Of a DNA stretch of 52,272 nt, positions 31,720 to 41,951 are shown in pieces (the first letter of the stretch is position 1; each line of letters begins with the position of its first letter). Source of the DNA: Lactobacillus equicursoris DSM 19284 = JCM 14600 = CIP 110162 (GTDB taxonomy: Bacteria; Bacillota; Bacilli; Lactobacillales; Lactobacillaceae); NCBI RefSeq assembly GCF_001434815.1, contig NZ_AZDU01000008.1, forward strand, positions 1-52,272, in the 5' to 3' direction. Below the pieces are notes generated by a model. It was not told the DNA's origin. It did not search any database and saw only the letters and a list, made by a program, of their open reading frames with translations. The position numbers and the translations under genes were made by a program.

Positions 31720-32844
31720 CTAATCAAGGAAATCGCGCAGTTGACCACTGCGACTTGGGTGACGCAGCTTTCTCAAGGCCTTGGCCTCAATCTGCCGGAT
31801 CCGCTCGCGCGTTACGTCAAAATGCTGCCCCACTTCTTCTAAAGTCCGCGTCTTGCCATCGTCTAAGCCAAAGCGCAGGCGCAAAACATCAGCTTCGCGC
31901 GCGCTCAAGGTTCTCAAGACTTCTGAAAGCTGCTCTTTTAGCATTTCATTCGCTGCGTGCTGCTCTGGACTCATGGCATCCTTGTCCTCGATAAAGTCGC
32001 CTAGGTGAGAATCGTCTTCTTCGCCAATTGGCGTCTCCAGAGAAACCGGTTCTTGTGAAATCTTGAGGATTTCCCGGACCTTCTTGGTCGTGATGTCCAT
32101 TTCGGCTGCGATTTCTTCTGGCTCAGGGTCTCGGCCTAGGTCCTGCAAGAGCTGTCTTTGGATCCGGATCAGTTTGTTGATGGTTTCGACCATGTGAACC
32201 GGAATTCTGATGGTCCGGGCCTGGTCAGCGATCGCTCTGGTGATCGCCTGCCGGATCCACCAAGTGGCATAAGTAGAGAACTTATAACCCAAGCGGTAGT
32301 CGAACTTGTCAACGGCCTTCATCAAGCCCATGTTGCCTTCTTGAATCAGGTCTAAAAAGCTCATCCCCCGGCCAACATAGCGCTTGGCAATGGAAACCAC
32401 CAAGCGCAAGTTGGCTTCTGCCAGCTCTTGCTTGGCTTCTTCGTCTCCGGCCTCAATCCGCTTGGCCAAGGCCACTTCTTCTTCGCTGGACAAGAGGTTA
32501 ACTCGGCCGATTTCCTTCAAATACATCCGGACCGGGTCATTCATCCGGATCCCGCTTGGAGCCGCCATGCTGTTTAATTCAGCCTTTTCCACGTGCTTTT
32601 GCTTGGTCAAGGCTAGTCTAGACGGCTTGCCGGCCTCGTCCACGATGCTGATCCCGCTGTCTTCAAACTCCTGCACTAATTGATCGACAGCCTGCCCTTC
32701 CAGCTTGTAGGGTCTGATCAACTTTTGGGTAAAAGCCAGCTCGGTAATCTGCCGGTCGCCTTTAACTTCTTCCACTACCAGCTTCACTGCTGCTTCTAGG
32801 CTGAGCTGGTCCTTCCCAGAGCTTTTATTCGTCTTATCCGTCAC
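31720..32844 (-). CDS. rpoD: RNA polymerase sigma factor RpoD (sigma-70), paralogue 1
   Basis: A 374-aa primary sigma factor that directs RNA polymerase to housekeeping promoters. It has region 1.1 (about 15-70), region 1.2 [17 protein letters not shown], region 2 with [14 protein letters not shown], region 3 and region 4.2 [23 protein letters not shown]. Of the three copies it fits the family consensus best in region 1.2 and sits directly after dnaG, the ancestral place, so it is probably the housekeeping factor. It begins with GTG, overlaps dnaG by 11 nt and has AGGAGGAGG upstream. Confidence 0.93.
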   Translation of the reverse strand: MTDKTNKSSGKDQLSLEAAVKLVVEEVKGDRQITELAFTQKLIRPYKLEGQAVDQLVQEFEDSGISIVDEAGKPSRLALTKQKHVEKAELNSMAAPSGIRMNDPVRMYLKEIGRVNLLSSEEEVALAKRIEAGDEEAKQELAEANLRLVVSIAKRYVGRGMSFLDLIQEGNMGLMKAVDKFDYRLGYKFSTYATWWIRQAITRAIADQARTIRIPVHMVETINKLIRIQRQLLQDLGRDPEPEEIAAEMDITTKKVREILKISQEPVSLETPIGEEDDSHLGDFIEDKDAMSPEQHAANEMLKEQLSEVLRTLSAREADVLRLRFGLDDGKTRTLEEVGQHFDVTRERIRQIEAKALRKLRHPSRSGQLRDFLD

Positions 32845-34654
32845 CGGCTGCCTCCTCCTGCCGCTTCAACTGCCGCAGCTGCAAAATTGCCTGCGTCTCT
32901 CTTAAAACCGATAATTGATCGCCCCGGCTCTTGGCGGCTGCAATTGCCTGCATGTGCTGATCAATTTCTTCGTCAATCTTGCACAAGTTGAGTACTCTAA
33001 CCTGTGCTTCGAGTTCTTCCAAGGTAATTGTACCTGGTAACTCCATTATATCAGTACTAACAATTATACTCTGAAGTTCGTCAGGAATAAAATCTAAAAA
33101 CTCCTTAATTGAAACTTTTTCATGTGTTTCAATGTAGGTCAGCCATAGCTTGGCCAATTTCTCGTAGCTGGCTTCTGGAAAAACAAAGCCATTTCCCAGC
33201 AAATATTTTCTGGCCTCATCTGAATAGATATAGGCATATAAGAGGCGCTGCTGGGCCTTTTGCGCCTTCAATTTTAAGGGCGACTCTGGCTGAACCATTT
33301 CTGGCATCGGCGCTGGCTCTTCTGGCAGCTGATAATTCGTATGCTGCTCAACCCGGCGGTTGCGCCGTCTAGCCCGGGACAAGTTGACCTTTAAGGCTTC
33401 AACCGATACCCCGCTTTCTTCAGACAGACGGTTTACATAAAGATCCTGTTCAACCGGGTTCAAACCAGCAATTTCTTGAATGGCTTCAGCCAGATAATTG
33501 ACCTTCTCCCTTTCATTATTGAGATTGTACTTTTGCTTTAACCGGTAAAGGAAAAAGTCCGTCGTCGAAATAGCGCCCTTGATGGCCCCCTGGTAATGCT
33601 CGGCCCCGTACTGCTTGACATATTCATCGGGGTCCATTTTTTCCGGCAAGACAACAATCCCTAAGTTGAAGTTGCCGGCTTGCTTAAAGAGGCCGACTGC
33701 CCGCTCAGCGGCATGCAGACCGGGATCGTCCCCGTCATAGTTGATGATGACGTTCTTGGTAATCCGGCGAATCATGTAAACCTGCTGCTCGGTCAAGCTG
33801 GTCCCCATGGAGGCAATCCCGGTCTTGACGCCGGCCTTATAGGCACTGATCACGTCCATGTGCCCTTCAAAGAGTACCAGGTGGCCTTCTTTTCTCGCGT
33901 GCTTTTTAGCTTCAGCAAAGTGGAAGAGCAGGTTTGACTTGTTAAAAACGCTGGTTTCCGGACTGTTCAAATACTTGGCTTCTTCCTTATTGTCGCTAAG
34001 GCGTCTGCCGGAAAAAGCCACCGGATGCCCGGCCTCATCGGTCATCGGGAACATCAAGCGGTCCCGGAAGCGGTCAAAGAGCCGGCCATCCTTGCTTTGG
34101 ACAAAAAGGCCGCTTTGGCTGAGCAAGGAATCTTCAAAGCCCTGCTCTCTTAGGTAGGTTAACAGCAGATCGCCCCGGTCTGGGGCGTAGCCCACCTGGA
34201 AGTGCTTCAGGGTCTCATCGTCCAGCTGTCTGCTTCTGGCATATTCTAGCCCCCGTTCCCCAATCTTTGTCGTCATCAGGATTTGGTGGTAAAAATCTGC
34301 TGCTTCTTTGTGCATTTCCATCAAAGGATTCAGCTTAACCGGCTGCTCTTTGTAGCTGGCTGGCAGGCTGATGCCGGCAAAATCGGCCACTTGCTTGACG
34401 CTTTCTGGGAAAGTCAGGTCTTCTTTTTCCATAATGAACTTGAAGACGTTCCCGCCCCGGTGACAGCCAAAGCAGTAGAAAAACTGCTTGTCTGGACTGA
34501 CGCTAAAAGAAGGAGTTTTTTCTTGATGAAAAGGGCAAAGACCAACATAGTCTTTGCCTCTCTTCTCAAGTGACACGTATTGGCTGATTACGTCGACAAT
34601 GTTGACGCTATCCCGAACTTCATTGACAAATTCTTCCGGAATTCTTCCAGCCAT
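32834..34654 (-). CDS. dnaG: DNA primase
   Basis: A 606-aa primase that makes RNA primers at the replication fork. The N-terminal zinc-binding domain has [20 protein letters not shown] followed by CFGCHRGG (C-x2-H and C-x2-C, about 40-67). The TOPRIM catalytic core has EGHMDVI (about 267-273) and [12 protein letters not shown] (about 307-318). The C-terminal DnaB-interaction domain ends with [21 protein letters not shown] precedes the ATG. It is 30 bp after glyS and overlaps rpoD. Confidence 0.95.
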   Translation of the reverse strand: MAGRIPEEFVNEVRDSVNIVDVISQYVSLEKRGKDYVGLCPFHQEKTPSFSVSPDKQFFYCFGCHRGGNVFKFIMEKEDLTFPESVKQVADFAGISLPASYKEQPVKLNPLMEMHKEAADFYHQILMTTKIGERGLEYARSRQLDDETLKHFQVGYAPDRGDLLLTYLREQGFEDSLLSQSGLFVQSKDGRLFDRFRDRLMFPMTDEAGHPVAFSGRRLSDNKEEAKYLNSPETSVFNKSNLLFHFAEAKKHARKEGHLVLFEGHMDVISAYKAGVKTGIASMGTSLTEQQVYMIRRITKNVIINYDGDDPGLHAAERAVGLFKQAGNFNLGIVVLPEKMDPDEYVKQYGAEHYQGAIKGAISTTDFFLYRLKQKYNLNNEREKVNYLAEAIQEIAGLNPVEQDLYVNRLSEESGVSVEALKVNLSRARRRNRRVEQHTNYQLPEEPAPMPEMVQPESPLKLKAQKAQQRLLYAYIYSDEARKYLLGNGFVFPEASYEKLAKLWLTYIETHEKVSIKEFLDFIPDELQSIIVSTDIMELPGTITLEELEAQVRVLNLCKIDEEIDQHMQAIAAAKSRGDQLSVLRETQAILQLRQLKRQEEAAGDG

Positions 34655-34684
34655 TTCATCACCCTTTATTTAATTTAACTTGTT

Positions 34685-36751
34685 TTATTTAATAACCAGC
34701 TTGCTCAAGTCGCCTAAGCGCTTAGTCAAGTCGTTAACCGCAGCCAATTGGCTCAAGCGGTTCTTCTTCACTGCTTCGTCCTTAGCCATGATCATGTTGA
34801 CGTCGAAGTAGCGGTCAATTACTGGCTGCAAGCCAACAAAGGCTTCGTACAGGTCGTTATGATCACGAACAGACTTCAAAGCTTCAACCCCATTATAAAG
34901 GTCTTCTTCGCTTCTGTCTTCAAATAAGCTTGGATCAACTGGAGCAGCTTCAGTGAACTTAGCCTTAGACAAGATGTTGTTGATTCTCGTCAAGCTTTCA
35001 ACGACTGGCTTGAAGGCTGCATCGTCGTGGTGAGCTTGCAGAACCTTGGCAGCAGCCAAGATTTCGCTTGGGTCTTGTTCACTTGAGGCCAAGACAGCGT
35101 CGATGACGTCGTATTGGTAGTTGTTCTTTTGCAGGTACTGCTTTACCCGGTCGCGGATAAAGTCAGCCAGCTGCTGGTCAGCTTCTTGGCCAACCGGCAA
35201 CTTGGCAGGCGTCTTGCCAGACAAAAGGTCGACCAGTTCTGGAATGACTTCGCCAAATGGCAGGGACCAGCCTTCGTTTAAGAGGATGCGCACGATCCCG
35301 TAAGCATAGCGGCGCAAAGCGTATGGGTCGTTTGAAGATGATGGGATCATGCCAGCGCCAAAGAAGGCAATGATGGTATCCAGCTTGTCAGCAACGGACA
35401 AGAGAGCCCCAACCTTGGTCTTTGGCAATTCCCCTTCTGCAGTAGTTGGCATGTAGTGTTCCTTGATGGCAACAGAAACGTTTTCGTTTTCGCCAGCCAA
35501 ACGGGCATAGTGCATCCCCATAACCCCTTGCAGTTCAGCAAATTCCCCAACCATTTGGGTAACGAGGTCGAACTTGTAGAGACCACTTACCCGGTCAAAG
35601 TCAGCAACTTCTTCGCTGCTTAAGCCAAAACGCTTAGCCAGGTAGTCGCCGATAATGCGAACTCTGGCCATCTTTTCTGCCATGGAGCCGATCTTGTCAT
35701 GGAAGGAAACGCTGTCCATCCGGTCGACAAAGTGGCTGAGTGGGTACTTACGGTCTTCGTCGTAGAAGAAGACCGCGTCATCCAAACGGGCAACCAAGAC
35801 CTTTTCGTTACCAGAAACAACATTTTCCAGATGTTCCCGGTTACCATTTCTAACAGAGATGAAGTGGTTGATCAGCTTGCCTTCTTGGTCATAGACTTCA
35901 AAGTAGCGTTGGTTGTCCTTCATGGAAGTAATCAGGACTTCGTCAGGAATTTCCAGGTACTTAGGGTCAAAAGAGCCGGCAAAAACAGTTGGATATTCAA
36001 CCAGGTTGTTGACTTCTTCCAAAAGGCTTTGGTCTAACTTGATTTGCCAGTTGTTGCTCTTGACCAAATCGTTGATTTGAGAAACGATCATGTCTTTGCG
36101 TTCACTAGCGTCAACGATAACAAATTGGTCTCTCAAGGCTTCAACATAGTCATCGGCGTTTGCTAAAACCACGCTGTCACCTAAGAAGCGGTGACCAGCG
36201 GTCTTGCGGCCAGCAGTGATGCCCAAGAATTCCATTGGCACGACTTCGCTACCGTAAAGGGCAACCAGCCAGTGGATTGGACGAACGAATTCGAAGTCTT
36301 GTGAGTCCCAGCGCATCTTGGTTGGGAAGTTCATATCCTTGATCACGCTAGTCATGCCTAAAAGAAGGTCCTTAGCAAGCTTGCCAGGCTTTTGCACGTG
36401 AACATAAGCGTATTCAACACCCTTTAATTCTTCAAAGTAGATATCATCAGCGCTCATCCCTTGACCGCGGGCAAAACCGATGGCAGCCTTGGTCCAGTTG
36501 CCGTCAGCGTCCTGGGCAATCTTTTTAGCAGGGCCCTTCTTGACTTCGTCAACGTCTGCTTGCTTTTCAGCCAAGTCCTTAACTAGCACCGTCAAACGGC
36601 GAGGAGTGGAATAGGTTTGGATGTCCTTAAAGCCCAAGCCGTTTTCCTTCAAGAACTTGCCGGTCCGGTCAGCCAATTGCTTAACTGACTTGGTAACTAC
36701 GTGAGCTGGCATTTCTTCAACGCCAATTTCAAATAAAAAGTCTTTAGTCAT
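34685..36751 (-). CDS. glyS: Glycyl-tRNA synthetase beta subunit
   Basis: A 688-aa beta chain of the alpha2-beta2 glycyl-tRNA synthetase. It has [20 protein letters not shown] at the start, [16 protein letters not shown] (about 50-65), [20 protein letters not shown] (about 141-160) and HD-like and anticodon-binding regions toward the C-terminus ([15 protein letters not shown] motif [18 protein letters not shown]). It binds and helps charge tRNA-Gly with the alpha chain. It overlaps glyQ by 8 nt and shares its T-box control. Confidence 0.95.
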   Translation of the reverse strand: MTKDFLFEIGVEEMPAHVVTKSVKQLADRTGKFLKENGLGFKDIQTYSTPRRLTVLVKDLAEKQADVDEVKKGPAKKIAQDADGNWTKAAIGFARGQGMSADDIYFEELKGVEYAYVHVQKPGKLAKDLLLGMTSVIKDMNFPTKMRWDSQDFEFVRPIHWLVALYGSEVVPMEFLGITAGRKTAGHRFLGDSVVLANADDYVEALRDQFVIVDASERKDMIVSQINDLVKSNNWQIKLDQSLLEEVNNLVEYPTVFAGSFDPKYLEIPDEVLITSMKDNQRYFEVYDQEGKLINHFISVRNGNREHLENVVSGNEKVLVARLDDAVFFYDEDRKYPLSHFVDRMDSVSFHDKIGSMAEKMARVRIIGDYLAKRFGLSSEEVADFDRVSGLYKFDLVTQMVGEFAELQGVMGMHYARLAGENENVSVAIKEHYMPTTAEGELPKTKVGALLSVADKLDTIIAFFGAGMIPSSSNDPYALRRYAYGIVRILLNEGWSLPFGEVIPELVDLLSGKTPAKLPVGQEADQQLADFIRDRVKQYLQKNNYQYDVIDAVLASSEQDPSEILAAAKVLQAHHDDAAFKPVVESLTRINNILSKAKFTEAAPVDPSLFEDRSEEDLYNGVEALKSVRDHNDLYEAFVGLQPVIDRYFDVNMIMAKDEAVKKNRLSQLAAVNDLTKRLGDLSKLVIK

Positions 36752-37655
36752 TACTTGCCTCCGCCTTCAATTGTGCACTCTTCAGCAATGGGAAACCGCG
36801 CTTTTCGCGTTCTTCCACGAACTTAACAGCTACTTCGTGAGCCATGTTCCGGATCCGGTGCAAGTAGCCAGCTCTTTCGGTAACGGAAACAGCGCCGCGC
36901 GCGTCAAGCAGGTTGAAGGTGTGGGAACACTTCAAGATGTAGTCGTATGCTGGGTGAACCAGGTTCTTGCTCAAAAGGCGCTTGGCAATTCTTTCGTAAG
37001 TGTCAAAGAATTCCAGCAGCTGCTTTTGGTCGCTTTCTTCAAAGGCATACTTGGAGTGCTCGTATTCAGGTTCCTTGAAGATGTCCCGGTAAAGGACGCC
37101 GTCGCCCCATTCCAGGTCAAAGACAGAGTTGACGTCTTGGATGTAAGAAGCTAGACGTTCAACACCGTAGGTGATTTCACCCATGGTTGGCTTAACGTCT
37201 AATTCGCCGACCGTTTGGAAGTAAGTAAATTGAGAAACTTCCATCCCGTCCAGCCAAACTTCCCAGCCGACCCCGGCACAGCCCATGGATGGGTTTTCCC
37301 AGTTGTCTTCAACAAAGCGGATGTCGTGTTCAAGCGGTTCAATGCCCAAAACCTTCAAAGAATCCAAGTAGTATTGTTGAATTTCTAATGGAGCTGGCTT
37401 TAAAACGACCTGGAACTGGTGGTGTTGGAAAAGCCGGTTAGGGTTGTCACCGTAGCGGCCGTCAGCTGGCCGGCGGGATGGCTCAACGTAGCAAGCCTTC
37501 CATGGTTCTGGGCCAACTGCCCGCAAGAAAGTGTATGGACTCATGGTCCCTGCACCCTTATTTTCATCGTAAGACGGCATGATCATGCAACCCTTGGAAG
37601 CCCAAAATTGTTCCAGCTTGAAGATCATGGTCTGAATATCTAATTTTTGTGCCAT
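36744..37655 (-). CDS. glyQ: Glycyl-tRNA synthetase alpha subunit
   Basis: A 303-aa class II catalytic subunit. It opens with [20 protein letters not shown] and shows [19 protein letters not shown] (motif 1 region), [20 protein letters not shown] (motif 2, about 57-76) and the Gly/ATP-binding end region [15 protein letters not shown]. It activates glycine and charges tRNA-Gly together with GlyS. TAGGAGG precedes the ATG. Expression is controlled by the T-box leader upstream. Confidence 0.95.
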   Translation of the reverse strand: MAQKLDIQTMIFKLEQFWASKGCMIMPSYDENKGAGTMSPYTFLRAVGPEPWKACYVEPSRRPADGRYGDNPNRLFQHHQFQVVLKPAPLEIQQYYLDSLKVLGIEPLEHDIRFVEDNWENPSMGCAGVGWEVWLDGMEVSQFTYFQTVGELDVKPTMGEITYGVERLASYIQDVNSVFDLEWGDGVLYRDIFKEPEYEHSKYAFEESDQKQLLEFFDTYERIAKRLLSKNLVHPAYDYILKCSHTFNLLDARGAVSVTERAGYLHRIRNMAHEVAVKFVEEREKRGFPLLKSAQLKAEASND

Positions 37656-37679
37656 ATGTTACCTCCTATGCAAGGCCAT

Positions 37680-37875
37680 AAAAAAAGCCTATGCAATTAC
37701 TGTTGCATAGGGACGAAATAAGTATTCGCGGTTCCACCCTAATTCAGAAGACATATTGGTCTCCTGCTCTTAATTAGCTTGGCTAGAGGTGCCTTTTCCC
37801 GCCGTATCCTTCCACCAGCCGATACTCGCTTGCACGGTACTTTTCTGATTCCTCATCATTGCCAATATAGCTTAT
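37680..37875 (-). promoter_or_regulatory. T-box riboswitch of glyQS
   Basis: The minus strand carries the T-box sequence AGGGTGGAACCGCG (37727-37740), the antiterminator side, followed by a terminator (37680-37711; stem CCTATGCAA/TTGCATAGG, then seven T). A Stem-I-like segment with AGTA-type loops lies upstream (about 37770-37860). It is short, as is usual for glycine T-boxes. Uncharged tRNA-Gly would stabilise the antiterminator and allow glyQS expression. A GGC in the distal stem is the candidate specifier codon; I cannot fix its position with certainty. Confidence 0.9.
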
Positions 37876-37903
37876 ATTTTACCACAAACACTGCTTATTT
37901 TCA

Positions 37904-38668
37904 TTATTTTTTAGGAAAAATATCGGACCGGATTTCGTCTAAAAAGTTCAAGCTGGACAGCCGCAAATCGACCGTTGCCTGGTAGATCTTGCGGATCGCC
38001 TGCCGAGTCTCCAGCTTTAATTGATCGCTGACCCCAATTTCGCCCAAACGGTCAATCGGGATCAAGCCCAAAGTCCGAATGAGGCCAGTTGCTTTTGGCG
38101 ACAGGTGCTCTCTTTGGACGCGGTTAAAGTGGTCACTGCAGACAACCCCGCCTAAGGCGATGGAATAGTCAAAAATGCCCTGCTCTTTGCCGCAAATAAG
38201 GCAAGAGGCCAAATGCGGCATCACCCCGTAGGCAGCTAATAGCTGCAATTCCACCATTTGGGTGATGATTTCCGGGTCTTGGCCGGCCACGATCCGCTTA
38301 AAGGCGCTGACCAATAGCCCATAAAACTCATCTAAAGGTTGGTATTCGCTAAAAGCGTGGTCGGCCAGGTCAAAGAGATAAGACAGGTAGGCATTTTTTA
38401 CCAGATCGCTATAGAGCTCATCGTGCTGCTTGAGATCCTTGGTCGCCCGCAGCTGGCTGATGCCCCGTCTTTTGGTCAAGATGCTAAAAGTGCCTTCGGT
38501 AAAGGGCAAGGCAACCGCGTTAAAAGGGGACTTGGGCCGCATCCCGCCCTTGATGATCACGGTCACGATCCCGAGTTCCCTGGTCCAGAGCTTGGCCAGG
38601 AGGTCTGCTTCTTGGTACCTCCGCCTTTTAAAGAGAATCCCGGTCACATCCAGCAGGTCATAAGCCAT
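37904..38668 (-). CDS. recO: DNA repair protein RecO
   Basis: A 254-aa recombination mediator that loads RecA with RecR at gaps. It has an N-terminal OB-fold (VTGILFKRRRYQEADLLAKL, about 8-27, and VTVIIKGGMRPKSPFNAVAL) and a C-terminal helical part with a reduced zinc site (CLICGKEQGIFDYS, then GGVVCSDH). The ATG overlaps the stop of era (TAATG), so it is translationally coupled. Last gene of the phoH-ybeY-cdd-era-recO run. Confidence 0.93.
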   Translation of the reverse strand: MAYDLLDVTGILFKRRRYQEADLLAKLWTRELGIVTVIIKGGMRPKSPFNAVALPFTEGTFSILTKRRGISQLRATKDLKQHDELYSDLVKNAYLSYLFDLADHAFSEYQPLDEFYGLLVSAFKRIVAGQDPEIITQMVELQLLAAYGVMPHLASCLICGKEQGIFDYSIALGGVVCSDHFNRVQREHLSPKATGLIRTLGLIPIDRLGEIGVSDQLKLETRQAIRKIYQATVDLRLSSLNFLDEIRSDIFPKK

Positions 38669-39573
38669 TAGAGGTCCTTCTTATCGTAGCCGATCGACTT
38701 CAAGAAGGCAGGATCTTGGCGCCAGTTGTGTCTGACCTTGACCCAGAGCTGGAGGTTGACCTTTTCGCCTAAAAGGCTTTCGATTTCTTTTCTGGACTTC
38801 ATCCCGATCTGCTTGATCATGGCGCCGCCCTTGCCGATGATGATCCGCTTTTGGCCATCTTTTTCCACATAGATGGTGGCGTTAACCTGCAATTTGCCAT
38901 TGATCCGCTCGTTCATCTGTTCTACCCAGACCGCGGTTGAGTGGGGCACTTCTTGCCCGGTCAAGCGCAAGATCTGCTCTCTGATCATTTCGGCAACGAC
39001 AAAGTATTCAGGCCGGTCAGTTACTTCGTCAGAAGCGTAGTATTGGGGGCCTTCTGGCAGGTAGTCCTTGATCGTCTTTAAAAGGTCGTCCACCCCGTTG
39101 CCCTGGCTGGCTGAAATTGGCAAAAATTCATCAAAGTCGCCAACTGCTTGGTAAGAGTCAATAATTGGGAGCAAGTCGTTTGGGTGAACCTGGTCAATCT
39201 TGTTAATGACCAAAAAAACTGGTACTTCCACATTTTTCAAAAGGCCAGCAACGTATTCTTCACCCTTGCCCGCTTTTTTAGCATCAACCATAAAGAGGAC
39301 TAGGTCTACGTCGTTTAAGGCAGACAGGCTGGCCTTGTCCATGTATTCGTCCAGGTCAGAGTGGCTCTTAAAGATCCCGGGCGTGTCGACAAAGACGGCC
39401 TGCATATCGTCTTCGGTATAAATGCCAAAAATCTTGTTTCTCGTCGTTTGCGGCTTGGCGGAAGTAATCGCCACCTTCTGCCCGATCAAGCGGTTCATCA
39501 AGGTTGACTTGCCAACGTTTGGCCGGCCGATTAAGGCCACAAAGCCTGACTTATGCTTATTTGTTTGCACCAT
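38668..39573 (-). CDS. era: GTPase Era
   Basis: A 301-aa Ras-like GTPase for 16S rRNA processing and 30S assembly. G1 [10 protein letters not shown]3 DTPGI, G4 NKID, G5 ISASQG, then a KH RNA-binding domain with [15 protein letters not shown]. The ATG at 39573 ([10 protein letters not shown]) gives the family length and has AAGGA 9 nt upstream; the frame runs on to 39669 without support. It overlaps the end of cdd by 17 nt. Confidence 0.95.
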   Translation of the reverse strand: MVQTNKHKSGFVALIGRPNVGKSTLMNRLIGQKVAITSAKPQTTRNKIFGIYTEDDMQAVFVDTPGIFKSHSDLDEYMDKASLSALNDVDLVLFMVDAKKAGKGEEYVAGLLKNVEVPVFLVINKIDQVHPNDLLPIIDSYQAVGDFDEFLPISASQGNGVDDLLKTIKDYLPEGPQYYASDEVTDRPEYFVVAEMIREQILRLTGQEVPHSTAVWVEQMNERINGKLQVNATIYVEKDGQKRIIIGKGGAMIKQIGMKSRKEIESLLGEKVNLQLWVKVRHNWRQDPAFLKSIGYDKKDL

Positions 39574-39976
39574 CTTCAATATCCTTTTCTGTAAACTGGT
39601 ATGGCAAAAGCTGCTCAACCATGTATTCCGCAAAGTCGCCCTGGCTGTCGGGCAAGATGACTTTGGCATCCCGCGCCATCAGCTCACTCATTACCTGCCG
39701 GCAGGCCCCGCAAGGGGAAATTGGCCGGTCGGTGTTGCCGATGATCAACAGGGTCTTGATCTTGCCTGGCCTGCCGCTGTTGACCCAGCCAAACATAGCC
39801 GTTCTTTCTGCGCAATTGGTTAGACCAAAAGAAGAATTTTCAATGTTAACCCCAGTAAAAATCTCCCCTTGGTCAGTTACAAGAGCTGCCGCCACATGGA
39901 AGTGGCTGTATGGGGCATAGGCGTCTTTTAAATGGTCCTTGGCCAGGTCAAAAAGCTGCTTTTCTTCAGGAGTCAT
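39557..39976 (-). CDS. cdd: Cytidine deaminase
   Basis: A 139-aa zinc enzyme that converts cytidine and deoxycytidine to uridine forms in pyrimidine salvage. Active-site motifs are NCAERTAMF (Cys zinc ligand and catalytic Glu, about 51-59) and PCGACRQVM (two Cys ligands, about 84-92). Tetrameric short-type enzyme by length. The ATG overlaps the stop of ybeY (TAATG). A dgkA gene often found in this place in other Firmicutes is missing here. Confidence 0.94.
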   Translation of the reverse strand: MTPEEKQLFDLAKDHLKDAYAPYSHFHVAAALVTDQGEIFTGVNIENSSFGLTNCAERTAMFGWVNSGRPGKIKTLLIIGNTDRPISPCGACRQVMSELMARDAKVILPDSQGDFAEYMVEQLLPYQFTEKDIEDGANK

Positions 39977-40500
39977 TACTTGCCTCTCCCTTCATCTAAT
40001 TGGTCTGGGTAAAGGGGCAGACCGTATTCTTCTAAGACCTTGCCCTGGATGCCAAACATTTCCTTGGCTTCACCCGGTTCAATGTGGTCATAGCCATTCA
40101 AGTGAAGGTAGCCATGAACGATGGTGTAGCCAAATTCCCGGTCAAAGCCGGTGCCGTATTCTTGGCTATGGCGTTCGATGACGCTTGGACACATGAAAAG
40201 GTCACCGATATCTTCAGTGAAGTCTGGGTCGTCCATAAAGGCAGACAGGTCTAGGCCATCTTCTCCATCTTCAATGGCAAAGGAAATCACGTCCGTTGGC
40301 CGGTCCTTGTCCCGGTAGTCGCGGTTGATTGCTTGAGAGCGGTCTTCATCCACAAAGTTGATGCTCATTTCTTGAGCGTTGTCTTTGCCAATCTCCTTTT
40401 TGGCTAATAAAAGCAAATCCATGATCCACTTTTCCCAATCGCGGCCCTCTTTTTCTAAAAAGCCGACATCATCTTGGTAGCTTACGTCAATACCTTCCAT
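39976..40500 (-). CDS. ybeY: Endoribonuclease YbeY
   Basis: A 174-aa metal-dependent RNase used in 16S rRNA 3' maturation and ribosome quality control. The zinc site is H-G-Y-L-H-L-N-G-Y-D-H (three His, about residues 128-138), and DVISFAIEDGED (about 72-83) is also typical. It starts right at the end of phoH. The N-terminal 25 residues are more acidic than usual. Confidence 0.93.
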   Translation of the reverse strand: MEGIDVSYQDDVGFLEKEGRDWEKWIMDLLLLAKKEIGKDNAQEMSINFVDEDRSQAINRDYRDKDRPTDVISFAIEDGEDGLDLSAFMDDPDFTEDIGDLFMCPSVIERHSQEYGTGFDREFGYTIVHGYLHLNGYDHIEPGEAKEMFGIQGKVLEEYGLPLYPDQLDEGRGK

Positions 40501-41447
40501 TATTTTCCTTCTCTTTCATAGGCCTGAATAATCTTGGCCACCACTGGGTGCCGCACCACGTCGCTGGCGCTGAATTCGACAAACTTGATCTGGTCAATCC
40601 CCTGCAAAATGTCTTGGGCCGTCACCAGCCCGCTCTTAGCCTTGCCCGGCAAGTCGATCTGGGCCATGTCGCCATTAACGACCATCTTGGAGTTAAAGCC
40701 TAGTCTCGTTAAAAACATCTTCATTTGGGCATCAGTCGTATTTTGCGCTTCGTCCAAAATGACAAAGGCGTCTTCCAAGGTCCGCCCTCTCATGTAAGCA
40801 AGAGGCGCAATTTCAATGACGCCCCGCTCCATCAGGCGGTCGGTTGGTCCCTGGCCCAAAATTGCGTAAAGTGAGTCGTAAATCGGCCGCAGGTAAGGGT
40901 CAACTTTTTCCTTCAAGTCCCCTGGCAAAAAGCCGAGGGATTCCCCAGCTTCTACAGCAGGCCGGGTCAAGATGATTTTGGAGACTTCACCCTTTTTAAA
41001 GGCAGCAACAGCGCAGACCACTGCCAAAAAAGTCTTCCCGGTCCCAGCCGGTCCAATGCCAAAGACCACGTCGCTCTTATTGATGGCTTCAACGTAGTCT
41101 TTCTGGGTCATATTTTTCACCCGAACAGGCCGGCCCTTGGCATCCCGGATCAAGATTTGCTTGTAGAGGTCGCCAAAATACTCGGTCGTCCCCCGGTCCG
41201 CCATCTTCATGGCACTGACCACGTCAGCAGCCGTCAGGTTGATGCCGCTAGAAGCCACCTTATCAAGGGCCTTCAAGGCCGTGATCACCTTTTCGACTTG
41301 ATCTTCTTCGCCCTTGATGTTGATCTTTTCTCCTAAATCATCCAACTCAACATCGTAGCCCTCTGCAATCAGCTTTAAATTGCCATCATTTACGCCAACG
41401 AGCTTTTGAATATTCTCGACGCTCTCAGGCGAAAACTTCTTTTCCAA
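40500..41447 (-). CDS. phoH: PhoH-like ATPase
   Basis: A 315-aa P-loop protein of the PhoH/PhoL family, linked to RNA metabolism and usually next to ybeY. Walker A is GPAGTGKTFLA (about 133-143), followed by LTRPAVEAGESLGFLPGDL and Walker B-like VILDEAQN. An N-terminal KH-like region spans residues 5-75. The start is a TTG with AAAGGAG 10 nt upstream. First gene of a five-gene run (phoH-ybeY-cdd-era-recO) joined by overlaps. Confidence 0.92.
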   Translation of the reverse strand: MEKKFSPESVENIQKLVGVNDGNLKLIAEGYDVELDDLGEKINIKGEEDQVEKVITALKALDKVASSGINLTAADVVSAMKMADRGTTEYFGDLYKQILIRDAKGRPVRVKNMTQKDYVEAINKSDVVFGIGPAGTGKTFLAVVCAVAAFKKGEVSKIILTRPAVEAGESLGFLPGDLKEKVDPYLRPIYDSLYAILGQGPTDRLMERGVIEIAPLAYMRGRTLEDAFVILDEAQNTTDAQMKMFLTRLGFNSKMVVNGDMAQIDLPGKAKSGLVTAQDILQGIDQIKFVEFSASDVVRHPVVAKIIQAYEREGK

Positions 41448-41570
41448 ATGCGGGACACTCCTTTAATCAACAATTTTCAAATTCTTAAGGTTCCTATCTT
41501 AATGATACACATTTGCCAAACATTGGACAACCGGAATGCGTCATTTATAGGCAAGAAGAAATAAGGGCAT

Positions 41571-41598
41571 GAAAAAAGCTCCCGTTTTCACGAGAGCT
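41571..41598 (-). terminator. Terminator or attenuator between rpsU and phoH
   Basis: The stem AAGCTC-CGT/ACG-GAGCTT has a GAAA-type loop and TTTTTTC tail on the minus strand, just after the rpsU stop. Confidence 0.8.
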
Positions 41599-41606
41599 TC
41601 AGTCAA

Positions 41607-41783
41607 TTAATAATGTCTACGCTTACGAGCAGCCTCAGATTTTAACTTTCTGCGAACGCTTGGCTTTTCGTAGAATTCACGCTTACGGTATTCTTGCAAA
41701 GTACCACTTCTAGAAACGGAACGCTTAAAACGACGAAGAGCATCATCAATAGACTCGTTTTCGTGAACGATAGTCTTAGCCAT
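41607..41783 (-). CDS. rpsU: Ribosomal protein S21
   Basis: A 58-aa basic 30S protein. The sequence starts [20 protein letters not shown] and ends [11 protein letters not shown], typical for the family. GGAGGG lies 7 nt before the ATG. In many bacteria rpsU, dnaG and rpoD form one operon; here rpsU lies about 7 kb upstream of dnaG and has its own terminator. Confidence 0.96.
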
Positions 41784-41951
41784 GTGTGATCCCTCCTTCC
41801 ATTTCTTGGCATTACTGCCATAAACATTTATCTAAATTATAGCAAATTTAGCCTAATCGTCAAGGCCTTCAAGAGATTTTTTTGAAATATTTGCCATCAT
41901 CAACCGCTTTCACGCTTTTTCCGGTATAATAGAGTTAACGAGGTGATTAAT

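Noticed and set aside
29368..32844. Triple rpoD as an assembly duplication
   Set aside because: The three genes differ along most of their length, especially copy 3, and have different gaps and starts; a collapsed or repeated assembly would give near-identical copies.
37680..37875. Structured RNA gene (for example a tRNA) upstream of glyQ
   Set aside because: The AGGGTGGAACCGCG box, the terminator and the position before glyQS identify a T-box leader.
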